Of a stretch of 64,000 nucleotides of DNA, positions 10,946-22,716 are shown one piece after another. Position numbers and translations under genes: made by a program. The stretch is from Astrothelium macrocarpum. Taxonomy: Eukaryota; Ascomycota; Dothideomycetes; Trypetheliales; Trypetheliaceae. A model generated the notes under the pieces. It saw only the letters and a list, made by a program, of their open reading frames with translations. It made no database searches and was not told where the DNA came from. The DNA lies in assembly GCA_021030915.1 (NCBI GenBank), contig JAGEMR010000071.1, positions 62,001-126,000 on the forward strand, written 5' to 3'. The first letter of the stretch is position 1, and each line of letters starts with the position of its first letter.

Positions 10946-13900
10946 TCACCTCGCAACCCCCATCCCAAACCCAACCAACTCCTTCATCTCGCCCGCACGC
11001 CTGACCAGTCCCGCAATACGCCTGACGACCTCCTCAGCATTCGGCACGAGCAGCAGCTGCTGCGCGCCACTGCCACCACCCTCCTGGCTGACCTTCACAT
11101 ACAGCTCCTGCAGGCGCTCGACGAGGACGTCCATGATGCGGGGGGTGACGTCGCGGACGTCGGCGTCGAGGGCGGCGCGCGCCGTGTCGGCGTACAGGTC
11201 GAGCGCCGCGAGCGCCGCGTCGAGCCAGTTGAGCCGCTCCGCGACGTGCGTGGAGAAGTCCTGCGACACCGCTGCGGCGCAGCTGAGCGCGATGAGGGGG
11301 GTGGAGAGGCGGGTGAGGTAGGGTGGGTTGACGCGGTAGAAGAGGCGGTTGAAGAGGGCGCCTTGGCGCTCGGATTGGAGCCACTGTGGGGGAGGAAAGT
11401 GGGTTAGTAAAATGGGGAGGAGTTTTTTCGGGAGGGGGGAGGGGTTGGGATTTATGTGGGGAATGTTACCTTGACTGTGCCGTCTTCGTAGAAGCCTTCG
11501 TGCAAGAGCTGCGTGATCTGCCTGATTTCTTCGTCTTCTTCGCTCAGCTTCTTATCTGGTTGCTGCTGCTTGTGCTCCACCTCAGGCTCCGTTGCAGCAC
11601 GTGAAGCGGTGCCCAAGGAACGCTCGCTGCCAATTGGTTTTTGGGGTGTCTGTTGCTGTTGCATCAGTTGCTTGTGGAGTTTAAGGTATTCATTCTGAAA
11701 GGCGGCTTGGCTATTGGCTATGGTGTGCACTGTTTCGGTTAAGCCGCGGACGAGAGTGCTGATTTCTTCAATCTTTTGAATATCTTGCGTACGATCCAGT
11801 TCGACCTGGTTGAGCTGTTCACCGACGCGCGCCTCTAGCTGTGCGGCGATTTTCTGAGTTTCTTGTGCAGCGACGCGGTTGAATGCGGGGATGATGGATT
11901 TAGTAAGACTCGTTTGAATTTGATGCTCGACGTGTTTGGTAATCTTCTCGGTGAGATTCTCGGAAATGCTACGAATAACATTCGGGCTCTGTACAGCGGT
12001 AGAGATTGCACCAGGCAAAGAGGCCTTGATGTCTTTGGGTAGGTTGTTTCGGATGTGCTCGCTGATGAGATGTGGAAGTTTCCGATCCAGTGCTTTGGTA
12101 GTAGCATCAGAAACGGTAGGAAGCAAGGAATCCTTGATGTTAGCGCTGATGATACGATTGAGAGATTTGTCAACGTTTTCGGTGAGAGATGAGGAGACCA
12201 AACGGAGTACAGCTTCATGACGTGCTTGACCGGCGGCATCCTGAACCCGTCTGTCGTCGTCTAGACGGCGATGCAGAGCTTCCAACTGCTCGTTTACATT
12301 GGCAGCAAAATCCTTGACAAAGCCCTGCACAACATCAGCTGTTGGCGCGTCATGGAGAGCACGGTCGCTCCCGTCTTTGGCTTGATCGTGTGCCATCTTG
12401 GGCTTTGTCTTCTCTGAGTTCGAAGGCTTGAGCGCGTCTGTGGAAGGTGCTGTGAAGTTTTCCTGGCGAGTGCGAGGCTCAGGTGTGGCTGGTGTGGAGC
12501 TTATAGCTTTAGTCTCAGCTCCGGCCTGTTTTGAGCTACTTGCTTCACTTTTTTTACCGTGTTTATCAGTGCCATTGACTGACGTCACTTCCCCGGTGAC
12601 CTGTTTGTCACTTCCTCGGACAGTACCCGAAGCTCCACCACTGAGTTCAGGCGTAGCAGTCCCGGAGGCCCGAGAACCCTTGCTCGATTTCTTAGATCCT
12701 GATACGGGTGCAAGAGAGTCCCCATTAATTGACGGCTCGCTTGGTGCTGCGCTGGGGGGTAGTTGAAGGTCACGAACGACAATGAAACCTTCCTTTTCAC
12801 CGTCGACAGCGTTGATGTTCTTATTCTCTTTGGTCCAACCAATATCGCTCTTAGCAATAGTCAAACATGTGACGCCCTTTGAATGCATGACATAGAGCTC
12901 GAACATTGCCTCGTCTTCTCCGTTCTCTGTGATCGGCTTATCTTGGATACTGAGACTTCGCAATTGACCCTTTGAAGCAAAAGAAAGCTCACGTACTCCA
13001 CTCATGATTGCGGTTGACTCCGGAGTTGGAAGTGGAGGATCCTGACTAGCAAGACGTTGAATGTATCTGGCTTGAGACATATGGCTCAAACTGTATTTTG
13101 GACAAGATACATGAATCAAGAAGATTGAATTGCGTGTGGGATGGCCCACAGCAAGAACACCAGTCCTGGGATGGTATCCTAGGCTGCAAATAGGATCTGT
13201 CTCATTCTCATGCGGAAGGTTGAGCTCTTGCACTGCTTTTTTCAGCCCGAGGTCCCAGAGTTGGAGGGTATGGTTTTGTTTGAAGCCCACAATGAGGTAT
13301 CGAACGGCGCCACCTTTGAGGTATGGTCGCTCCTTGTCGATGAACATGATCGACGTAGGCCAAGACTTTTCATTTGTGAGCGCAGTAGCAAATGTCACTT
13401 TGGGAATTCGGAGTTTGACAGGGCCACGAGGAGGACTTGGAACGCTGCTCGGAGAGTCAACGATTTCATGGATGTCCCAGAACTTCATCCTTCCCGACTT
13501 GTCGAGAGACACAATGACGGTGTCGTCCTCGCTAAAGGCAAAGTCCTTGGCTGCCTTGCCAGTTGAGATGACCAGTTCATTCTTGTCGAAAAATTTCTTG
13601 GAATCGGCGATCCGAGTCTTTACATCAGTATAATCTTTCGTACGGATAGTGTATGGCCAAACAATGTGAATAGATTTGCCACGTCCAATAGCGAAGTATT
13701 CAGTGTGGCGTGAGCTTGGCTTTGCACGCGTTTTCAATTGAGCTCCAGATGTATTATCGTCATTACCTGGCAGAGGTGGTAAGATGAAACCTTCCTTGTT
13801 CAGGTCCTTTTCATCGAAATTGTCTCCCAGTAGTCTGTTCACTGCTGTCCAGTAGACAGATCCGTCCAATCCGGTGGCGATAATGGCATCAATGTCGGCA

Positions 13901-15594
13901 TGTATAGATGGTGCGGAACCTGAACACACAGCTATGTTGAAAACGCGGTCCGCATTACTGGGTCCACGGAAGAGATGTTTGTCTTTGCCCGAGCCTTGAT
14001 GAATGAGACGAAAGCCACCATGTTTCAATGCTGCGTATGCGATGAAGCTCTTGGTGGCAGTAGCGAGGTTCCGATCAAGTTGGTCAAAGTCCTTCTTAAA
14101 GCGAGCGATATCCATGATGCCATTCTCACGTAAGCCTGGTTTCGCCGTCTGTGTTGACTGGATATCAATGGAGTGGAAAGGCCTCATTGGAAAAGTATAG
14201 ACGCGGCGAGAATCCGTAATGTTAGACTCATCCATGTCCTCCCAGTCTTCAGGAACTCCGTGGACAATGTCTTGGACGGTATCCTCCACTGCCTGAGCAA
14301 CGTCTGTTGGCATGCTCTTCTCAAACACTTTCTTCGCACTGGCGTCTTGTAATCCTTCGTGAATGTCTTTTGCGACTTCCTGTACTTCATCTACCAGATC
14401 ATGTAAACCCTTTTCAGACTTCAGAACCTTTTCATTCTCGTGTTGAGCCTGGCTGTGAGGATCAACGTCGAGTTTGGAGATTACTTCTTCGGCCTGCTCA
14501 TCTATTGTCTGTACAGCCTCACTGAATACCTGCGACTCCGTCTCTTTTTGACCTGCTTCTGTAGCAATGTCCATCAATGCCTCTAATGGAGTTCGCTTAT
14601 CGCTTCGACTAGACGCTTCGCGAGAGCGGGGTTCATCCAAGATACCAGGCGAAAACTTGCGTGACTGTGGAAGTGGCACAAACGTCGGCAGATCTTGGAT
14701 GACTGGTGTGCTAGAGGACGCGTCTCTATCCTGATTGACGAGCTCAACTTTGGACTCGAGAGGGTCTTTTTGGGTTTCGGGGCGAGGAGTACGGTTGCGA
14801 GACAATGATGCTGATAGGTCGTCAAAAGGATTAACATAATTAAACTTTGACTTTCTGAGAGTACTCGGATTTTCTTGTTCATTGCTGCCAAAGATGCGCA
14901 TTGGAGCGCCTTCGTGTCCTACAGACCTCGTCACAGTACCCATCCCAGTATCAACACCCAGTGTACTAGCCATCATCTCTTGCACATCTTGCGCTCTATC
15001 GATGGAAGCTGCGCCAACGGCTTGGTCCTCGCTCAGAGTGCGTTCAGTACGTCCTCCAAATCCAGAAACAGTGCGCGATTGGGGTGATCCACGAGGATTC
15101 AAAAGGCGCAACAAGGCCTGTTGAGGATCGTTGATGTTGGCTGACGTCGATTCGCCTTTCATTTCGGGCCGGCTAAGCATTGATGGAAGCGGGGGTTTCG
15201 AGACAAACGTGGCGGCCTGGTCGATTGATGAGGGTCGGCCCCGATCAAGTTGCTGATTCAAAGTACCACTAGACGAACGAGTAGATTCCTGGCCTGGAGC
15301 CCATCGCAGTAAGTTGAGCAAGTTGGAGCTTCTCCCAGCCTCCAGCTGCGGAGTAGCTGCAGAAGATCCAGGCAGGTTTGGACTCATAACAACGGAAGAA
15401 TGAACAGGCTGAGGACCAGTCGGCTGGGGTGAAAAGATGGGCGAGGATACAGAGGGCTGATGGTAGCTTTTCTGGTGCGGTAGGGTGGGTTGTGGTGCCC
15501 AAATCGGATTCTGTGCTTGACTTGTTCCTAGCGATTTATCCTCGCCGGCATTTGCTGCTGTGATGCGGGCGAGAATATCTTTCACGTCGGCCAT
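10946..15594 (-). CDS. EDC4/Ge-1-like mRNA decapping scaffold (Pdc1-type)
   Basis: Model: exon 1 15594-11470, intron 11384-11469 (86 bp, GTAACA...CCACAG), exon 2 11383-10946; 1520 aa. I chose ATG 15594 (MADVKDILARITAAN); the open frame further upstream has no ATG. Layout: short N-terminal MADVKDILARI helix, about 450 disordered Ser/Pro/Gln-rich residues, a WD40-like beta-propeller at roughly 490-870 (DAIIATGLDGSVYWTAVN, KDFAFSEDDTVIVSLDKSGR, YLIVGFKQNHTLQLWDLGLK), a second low-complexity linker, and an alpha-helical C-terminus from about 1110 with repeated amphipathic segments. This arrangement matches Ge-1/EDC4, which scaffolds Dcp2 with activators in P-bodies. Exon 2 completes the C-terminal helical domain and is much more GC-rich than exon 1. 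Confidence 0.8.
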
Positions 15595-16176
15595 GATTGG
15601 AGGCCAAGCGCCCAAGCGCGGAGACTGTTGGGATTCGATTGATCTTCAGCAGCAATCTACACGGATTCGCAAAGAGAAACAGTAGAAGGTGGTGGATGGT
15701 GAGGTTTTGGGCAAAAGTGAAATTGATCATCCGAGGAGCAAGCTTGGACTCTGCGCTTTGCCTTTTTGGGGAGCTATCGCGGTCAGCAGCTTCAGCCTCA
15801 CCTCACAAAGTGATGGTCTCGAGCTTCACTTGTTTTACTGTTACGCGATATTCTGCATCATGAATGGCGAAAACCTCAATTACTGATTATCGGGTATCTA
15901 ACAGTGGTGCACTTCGTGGTTACTTAATCAGAGATTGTAATTAATGTCGCTACGACTCCATCCTCCTCGCCGAATTGGTATCCCACTTGTCATCCACTAA
16001 ATTCGTAGGACACAATACATCATGACAGAAAGCGAACATAAGCAATGGTGTAGAGACGCTGCCGGTTCTGTTCCCCGGGCCCCAAACATCGAAACTGATA
16101 TATCCCACAAGTCCCGGGCCCGCTTCCGTGGTGATTATAAGAATACATGACGCTGTGAGTCGAGAATTCGTCGCGT
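15595..16176. other. Spacer between EDC4-like start and mga2-like stop
   Basis: 582 bp holding the promoter and 5' UTR of the EDC4-like gene and the 3' UTR of the next minus-strand gene. No coding potential seen. Confidence 0.7.
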
Positions 16177-19100
16177 CTATCGAACGATTTCTGCATTATA
16201 ATTGGGCTGCTTATAGAAGGATGAAGCAACTGTGATTACGGGCTCGATCAAGGACGGCTGAATCGTTGCACAAAAAAAGGCAATAAGAATGGGTATCTGT
16301 CTTTCAATCAGCCCGACTCTGGACGAACAGTTCTGTGACCTTACCCAGAAATAATACACTTTGTTATCAACTTTTGGGCATTTTGGTACGCCCACTGTCT
16401 TCAGACGTGGCTGTTTGGATGCCACCGTCTTGCTACTGCCACCTATGACTTTGGCGCCGTCCGTTATGTCACGTCTTGCAACACTTTTACAAGGGACCCC
16501 TTCAAAAACGTGTTCGCACGTCTGGTCCAGAAGTGCTTCGGCCACAGCTTCGACGGCGCCAGCTTTCTTTTCCTCGTGCCTATCCTGCTCTTGCTTCTGT
16601 GGATATAGGTCTTCGTACGAAGGCGGTGCAGGCGCGCTGCAGAAGAAGTCCCAGAAGCTCTGATTAGCTTCAGTCGGTCTCTGAGTCTCGTCCGACGAGG
16701 ATGTGGCAGACGACTCTGGCGGCGGTGATGGATGTCGGTTGGGGACAAGTGAGCTTATACGGCGCATCATTGGATGATCTTGGTAGTCCGGCAAGTTTGG
16801 TAGAGGAGGCAGGGCAGGCAGTTGCCAGTTGGGGAAATTGGGCAAATTGCGATGCATATTTTCCTGAAAGTGTTGGATCTGTACGCTCAAACTATCCCTC
16901 CAAGCAGTCATGGCCGCGTACGGAGACATGAAATTTTGCTGATCATCGGCAGCTGGTGGAGGCACAGCGAGAGATGGCGGTATTACTAAGCTATTGCGCC
17001 GAGATTGAAGTCCCGAGTGTGGACGAGACTGACAACGAGGCGTGGCATGGCCACTGTTAGACAGTTTGACTCCCATCTTATTCGACTTTCGAGACGCGTC
17101 GTCGTCAGATGAGCTGCCACTGTCGTCGGTGGTGTAGAAAGAATTCAAAGATCGTAAATCAGGACTACTACGGCCACTCTGGAGCGCCCGAAGCCCGCTG
17201 CTATTTCGCGAGTGATTGAGCATGTGAACAAGCGCGACACGAACCTCATCTGAGCTAGCCAAATCCGCAGCAGTACAACCTTGAAGGGTCCTTACTGTAG
17301 GATCGGCTCCCTTCCGCAAAAGAAGGTGAATGATGTGCACATGGCCTCGCATGGCAGCATTGATAAGGGGTGTAAAACCATTCGCATCTCGAGTATCAGC
17401 GTTGGCCTGGCAAGCAAGCAGGGCAGCAACTGCGCGAGCGTAACCCATGCCACATGCAATCGAAAGCAAAGTGGAACCATCCTCTAGTCTCACGTCAACG
17501 TCAAATTGGTATCCGCATTCTTGATGTCGGAGTTGTAGAAACTTTAAGATTGCTTCTTCGGGATCGCCCGATCCCAATATTGCACTGACATAAGAATGGT
17601 TGTAATTCTGCATTCCACCATGAGGTCCTGATGTGGGTCTTTGATAGTTGGAACTATTGCCAGGCATATACGATTGCATATAGTCCATGTAGTTATCCGG
17701 CACGAATTGACCTTGATCCGTCATCATTTTCTTGAAAAGCTCCAGCAAATCTCTCTTGCCCTCCTGGTCATCCTTGTAGGTGAAGATGGCTGGTGGTGCT
17801 TGAGAAGGCTGGGAAGGAAACATGGTTTGCATAGGTGCACTGAACGTCACGCTCACAGGGCCTGGTTGAGAGCTGGGCGGCAGCACACAAAGAAGCGCCT
17901 TCTCACCCCAATACGTTGTGGAGATAGCCGGCGTGTTGCCAAAAATGACGTCCAATCCGGGATAAAACCCGCTGCCATACACTGAAACCTCTGTATTACC
18001 GGCAAGCGGGCCTTCGGCAGGGGACAGCTTGTGTATCATTGGGGGCGCTGGGGATGGTCCAGCCTCTGTCGGACTTGCGATTGCGGAGTTTGACAGATGG
18101 TTGAAGTTTGCCTGTACACGCTGGGCAAGATGGTTCTGGTAAGAGTGATTAGGCCTATGTGATATAGGGCTGGACGCCCGGCTCGGCATCTGGGATCCTG
18201 GAGCCGAGTAGTAGTTATTACTGAAACTACCATTCCTTGTACTTACTCGAGAAGGCGGTTCGTTGGTGAAATAGGAGGGTCCCGCGGTCTGCTGAAAACC
18301 ACCATCCAATACAGCCCCTTCAGTGGTTTGTGGAAAAGTAAACCGCTGGGGAGAGAAACTTGAAAATTGACCAGGTGGTGTTGCACCAGTAATGGCACCA
18401 GCCGACGTCGGCATTGACGTTTGTGGAGCTTGATGGCCAGTATTGACCGTCATGGGAGTCATCATCAATCCTGAATATCTGTTTGAGCCTGATTTTCGTT
18501 TCTTGTTCGGACCTGAAGACGATCCATCGGGGGAGGCTGGCCTTGACAGGTTCCTGGGTGTTTCGGCGGCAAAAGTCGTTTTTGAAGGTGGTAATTTAGA
18601 AGAATGGTACAGTTGTTGTTGCGGTAAGAAGGTTTGTGGGTGTTGTTGTAGTGCTAGTAGATCTGGAGTTGAATGATATCCCCTGGATAATTGATTTGCT
18701 TGCTCTGAGGCCATATAACCAGCACTGGGAAGGTTCACGAATGATGAAGAACCAGTGTCGGGCATGATTGCACCAGGTTGAGTTTTGTGATCATCCGTAA
18801 TCAGTATCGACTCACTAATACTCTGGGCTATGAGACGGTCGCTGGAATCTTTGATAGTGAAAATAATTCTGGAGTTCAAGTCAGTCACAAGCTTGATTGT
18901 GTGTTTATCAGAATTTCTTACTGAAAGCCATCTTTTTCGCCTTGATGTCGGCAATAGCAGGCAATGCGCATCGGAACTTCTACCATCATCGAACCCTCTG
19001 GCATCGAGGGCTGGTTCTCTGGTGAACCCAGACCATTCTCTGGTTTGGTTGGCTCCCATGGCTTCCAATCCTTGTATTCGTGAGTGTTGAACACCACAAC

Positions 19101-20545
19101 CCGATCGTTTTCATATTGTCTCCAATGTGATTCGTCGTCTGGACTCTTAATTTTCTTCCGTGCTGCTCGCTTGGCCTCACGATTAATACAGTTTTTACAG
19201 ATGCGAACTTCGCCCCCATTAAGAGGCTTATCAGGGTCGTCATCTGTTTCACCTTGTTGAGGCGAAGACCTGTTGGAGTTTGGGTTTTCCTTCTTGACTC
19301 TTTGTTCAATGCCTGCCGCCAATCGGAAAGCTCTTTGCTTCGCCTTCTCGTCTTTCATTGCGCTCGCACATACCAGCATTACATGCAACTCCAATGTGTC
19401 GGAAGCTTTCCTGACTTCTTTTGCAAGCATCTTGGGCTTTGCAATGGTATGTGTAGGCAAATGAAGTTTGTTTACACCCTCTGGAAGAGGCGTAAGCGTC
19501 AACTTGATCGGAATCTGAGTCTCGACACGAGACTTTCGCGTAGTTGGGTCAATGTGAAGCTGTGATGTGGTAGTATTACTAATCTCCTTGTTTGACTCGG
19601 CCTTCTGGAGAACCGTATTGTTAATAACAGGGGATGGGCTGAAGTTCATCGTGTCCAAACCATAGCTGTTTGAATCCCACAGGTTGCTTGGTGCACCAGA
19701 CCATGTCGAGTCTATATTGTACTGGTCTGGAGGCGAAGGACCCGCGCTGAACATCATGGCAGAGTTGGTAGTTTGATTAATGTTGATGTTGCCATCTAAC
19801 GGTGACTGGTCTCGAGATTCTAAGAAGAAGGTGCCTGTACTGGTCGCCATCGGGGTCTATCGCTTTGTGAGCATAACTTGGCAGGTAGTAAAACTAAAAC
19901 TCTTACCATTCGCTGCATGCCTGATCTTCTCTTCTTCGCATCGGGGGCTACTATGGGTGAGGCTGAAGCCAGCATAGGTCCAAGGTCATTCATGGTACCA
20001 AAGGCTCCGGGACTGGCGGCAGCGCTATCAATGTCAAAGAAGGGGGCCAACGACTTGTCACTTAGTTCCAGATTACCTCCAATAGAGAATGAAGTTGACG
20101 GACTCGACCCAAAGTTCTGCTCTGCAATGCCTTTTGGAGTTTGTGACGTTGAAGGGTTTCCCTCTTGCCTTTGATCACTAACTTTTAAGCTATTCATGTG
20201 ACTATTCATATTTGGCCAAGGCGTCGGCGATGAGGTCGAAGACGTCTTACGCTTTCGGCGGCCAGAAGAATCGGAAGACGAATCGTGGACTGAACTCTCG
20301 GGAGATAGGGATGATAAGGTCGACTGTGGTTGGATATCTTGCGATTTTGGTAATGTGTTTGATTGGGACTGGTGGGAAGGTTTGGCGGTCGAGAGCCCGT
20401 GTGTTTCGTGGTCTAGTTCTGTTGTTTGTGATATGAGGCCCAGTATATCGTCGTCTAGAGGTTGATCGCCAAAGGCAGAATTGTCGGATAGGATGGAGTG
20501 GAATGGCTCGTAGGTATTATCACCATTGTCCCAATCCGATGCCAT
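16177..20545 (-). CDS. Mga2/Spt23-like membrane-anchored transcription regulator
   Basis: Model: exon 1 20545-19907, exon 2 19856-18922, exon 3 18868-16345, exon 4 16296-16177; introns 50, 53 and 48 bp; 1405 aa. Start ATG 20545 (MASDWDNGDN). Exon 2 encodes the conserved N-terminal domain (PIKLTLTPLPEGVNKLHLPT, ICKNCINREAKRAARKK, then ACYCRHQGEKDGFQ joined to IIFTIKDSSDRLIAQS). An IPT/TIG domain lies near 800-890 (LSPAEGPLAGNTEVSVYGSG), ankyrin repeats near 980-1080, and the C-terminus has a Phe/Ile-rich membrane segment from about 1365 (YYFW joined to IPILIAFFCA). In yeast Mga2/Spt23 sit in the ER membrane and sense lipid saturation; proteasome processing frees a fragment that activates the OLE1 desaturase. 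The architecture is complete here, so the same role is likely. Confidence 0.92.
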
Positions 20546-22716
20546 GTCTAGTCGCAGCGCGGGCCAACCCAAACTCCTCCAAACCAGTTTCACGTCCTCT
20601 GAATAACTTCCTTGTCCGGCAGGGTAAAAGTCACACTTGGCGGAGATGGTCAAGGCGTGCGAAAATGCTTCAACCTGGCAGCAAATTCACCACAGATTTG
20701 AGGGGTAGGGAAGGCCGAACCTTGCGCCACTGTTAAAAGATAAGAGAAAACATGTTGGACAAAGGATAGCCGAGAGGGCGCAGCGCACCAGGACTGGTTC
20801 CTGGGAGGGAGACGCGGTCGAGATTGAAAATGCGGAGAGTACTGATGGTGGAGCTCTCGAGCGGAGAAAGCGCTAACTCTATCTGTGGTTAACGTTGGCT
20901 CGAGTACCGTTCTGACTCTGCCTGACCAAAGACGCTGCCAAACTACGGTTTGCATCTCGACTCCTGGGCCAGATCTTTACCTTCTATCTTGCAGCTTGTA
21001 TTGTTCAGAAGAGATCGTGCTGCGTGTTGCAACTCGGTATCAACTCTTCCTCATGCCAGCAAATATTAAAAAAATTACATTGATTGCCACCAACTTCTGC
21101 ACAGAACCCTGGTGATTGCGTGCTCCCCGATAATTTTTTCCACGTTCGGTCAAAATTCTCATGTTTGAGGACTTGGAATTTTATTCAATATTGTCTTCCA
21201 CGGAGTGGCGGCCCGTGCCCGAGGATGCAAGTCGTGGGTACAAGCGGTGTAGTTCGGCTGGTTCTAACATCAAAGCTACCAGCCGTTGGGGACACAGTCA
21301 ACAAGAACCTCAAAATTTTCCTCCACCTTATAGCGTTCACCTGTCTATAACCTATCCTGCTGCCTAGGTCTACCGCCCATCGAAAAACTTTAGAGTTAGA
21401 AGAGCTCAGGCGCCATTGCTAACGAGAACGTCGCATTGCATTTTCTTACTGATGATAGCTGCTGATCTTCATTCTAAAGGGCATTTGAGGACCACTGAGG
21501 GATGCTTGTCTCTGGTTCTAAGAAATTCTCCCCGGCCGGTACTTTACGATCCTCCTGTGCAAATGGCCGCTAAACAGTAAGAATCCATGGCTAGCTGCAT
21601 TCAGGTCCGATATTTGGTTCCGATAATTTTTGGGAGGTCCAATGGAAAGGCTCATCAAACTGGATGCATCGCACGTCCTGCTTGTTAATCTATAGTTATC
21701 AAAATCCCTGGTATGCCAGTCGCTCCTACTGGCCCGCACAAGGCCGCATTAATCCAGAGGCTATGAGTCTTTGAAAAGGCAAGCATACAGATTCACGCCT
21801 GCGAAATTTCCAAGGCATTGTCGGGAAAACGCCGATACTTCTGCACAGTGCCCACCTCAGTAGGTTGGTGACTCATTTGCTCACACTACTCGACCTTGCG
21901 GACATACAGGATAAATCTAAATAGTGCATGTTAGTGACGGTGTCAATGTAAACAAGGATGTCGATTGGACACTGCGCGTCAGGGTTGGTCTCATTGTTTT
22001 GGTATGCTTGGATGAGAAGCTCCTGGCTGATTGGAGAATCACCGAGGGAAGACGCCATGCAGGCCGACCGTTTTCGTATCACCGCAAAAGTCTGCAAGGA
22101 TCGGACCAAGCAACGACTGTCTAGATTTCTGTGGCTTTGACGGCCGCTGCGAGTGCATAGAAAGGCGGCACAACGAGCTATTATGTAAATTCCTTGTCAA
22201 CCGTTGAGCTCGTGTGTCTGATAAAAAGCGGACGTTGCAATATGCATACATATGCTTGTCAATAATCAATACATGCGTTCGCGCCGGAACATGACGGCTC
22301 GCAGAGCCTTCTGGAGTCTCTTTCGGGATCTGCATATTTCCGATCATTAAGACATGCAGCCTCCGAGCATAAATTTAGAGCACGAGCTTTGGGGCACTGC
22401 AAATATCAAGTCGAGAGTTTCTCGATCATGCAGCAGCCAAAATTCTCTGGGCCAGAAAATTATCATCGCCTCACTAGACGTTTCACGATACGCAATAGCA
22501 ATGATCTTTGCATCTCTTAATCTATTGTAACATTAGGAGCGGTCAGTCATGTCCACCAACAAGGCTGCGCAAATACTGTTGGGTCTTCGTTTCTTCCGCC
22601 TACCCGATGCCAATTTCTTAATCCGCAGTACTTGAAACTTTCACGTCTTGCGCGTCCGTGTATCCGTCTATCTATTTTACTTCAAGATCCGCAAATATTA
22701 TCATGAAAAGTCTGAT
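20546..22716. other. Long intergenic region upstream of the mga2-like gene
   Basis: 2.2 kb without a supported gene. The part next to 20545 should contain the mga2 promoter and 5' UTR, and the part next to 22716 the 3' UTR of the acyl-CoA synthetase gene. Frames present are short and unlike proteins. Confidence 0.6.

Noticed and set aside
11034..11384. Arg/Pro/Ala-rich 116-aa frame overlapping the EDC4-like last exon
   Set aside because: Shadow of the GC-rich exon 2; the correct frame continues the helical EDC4-type C-terminus with a proper splice phase.
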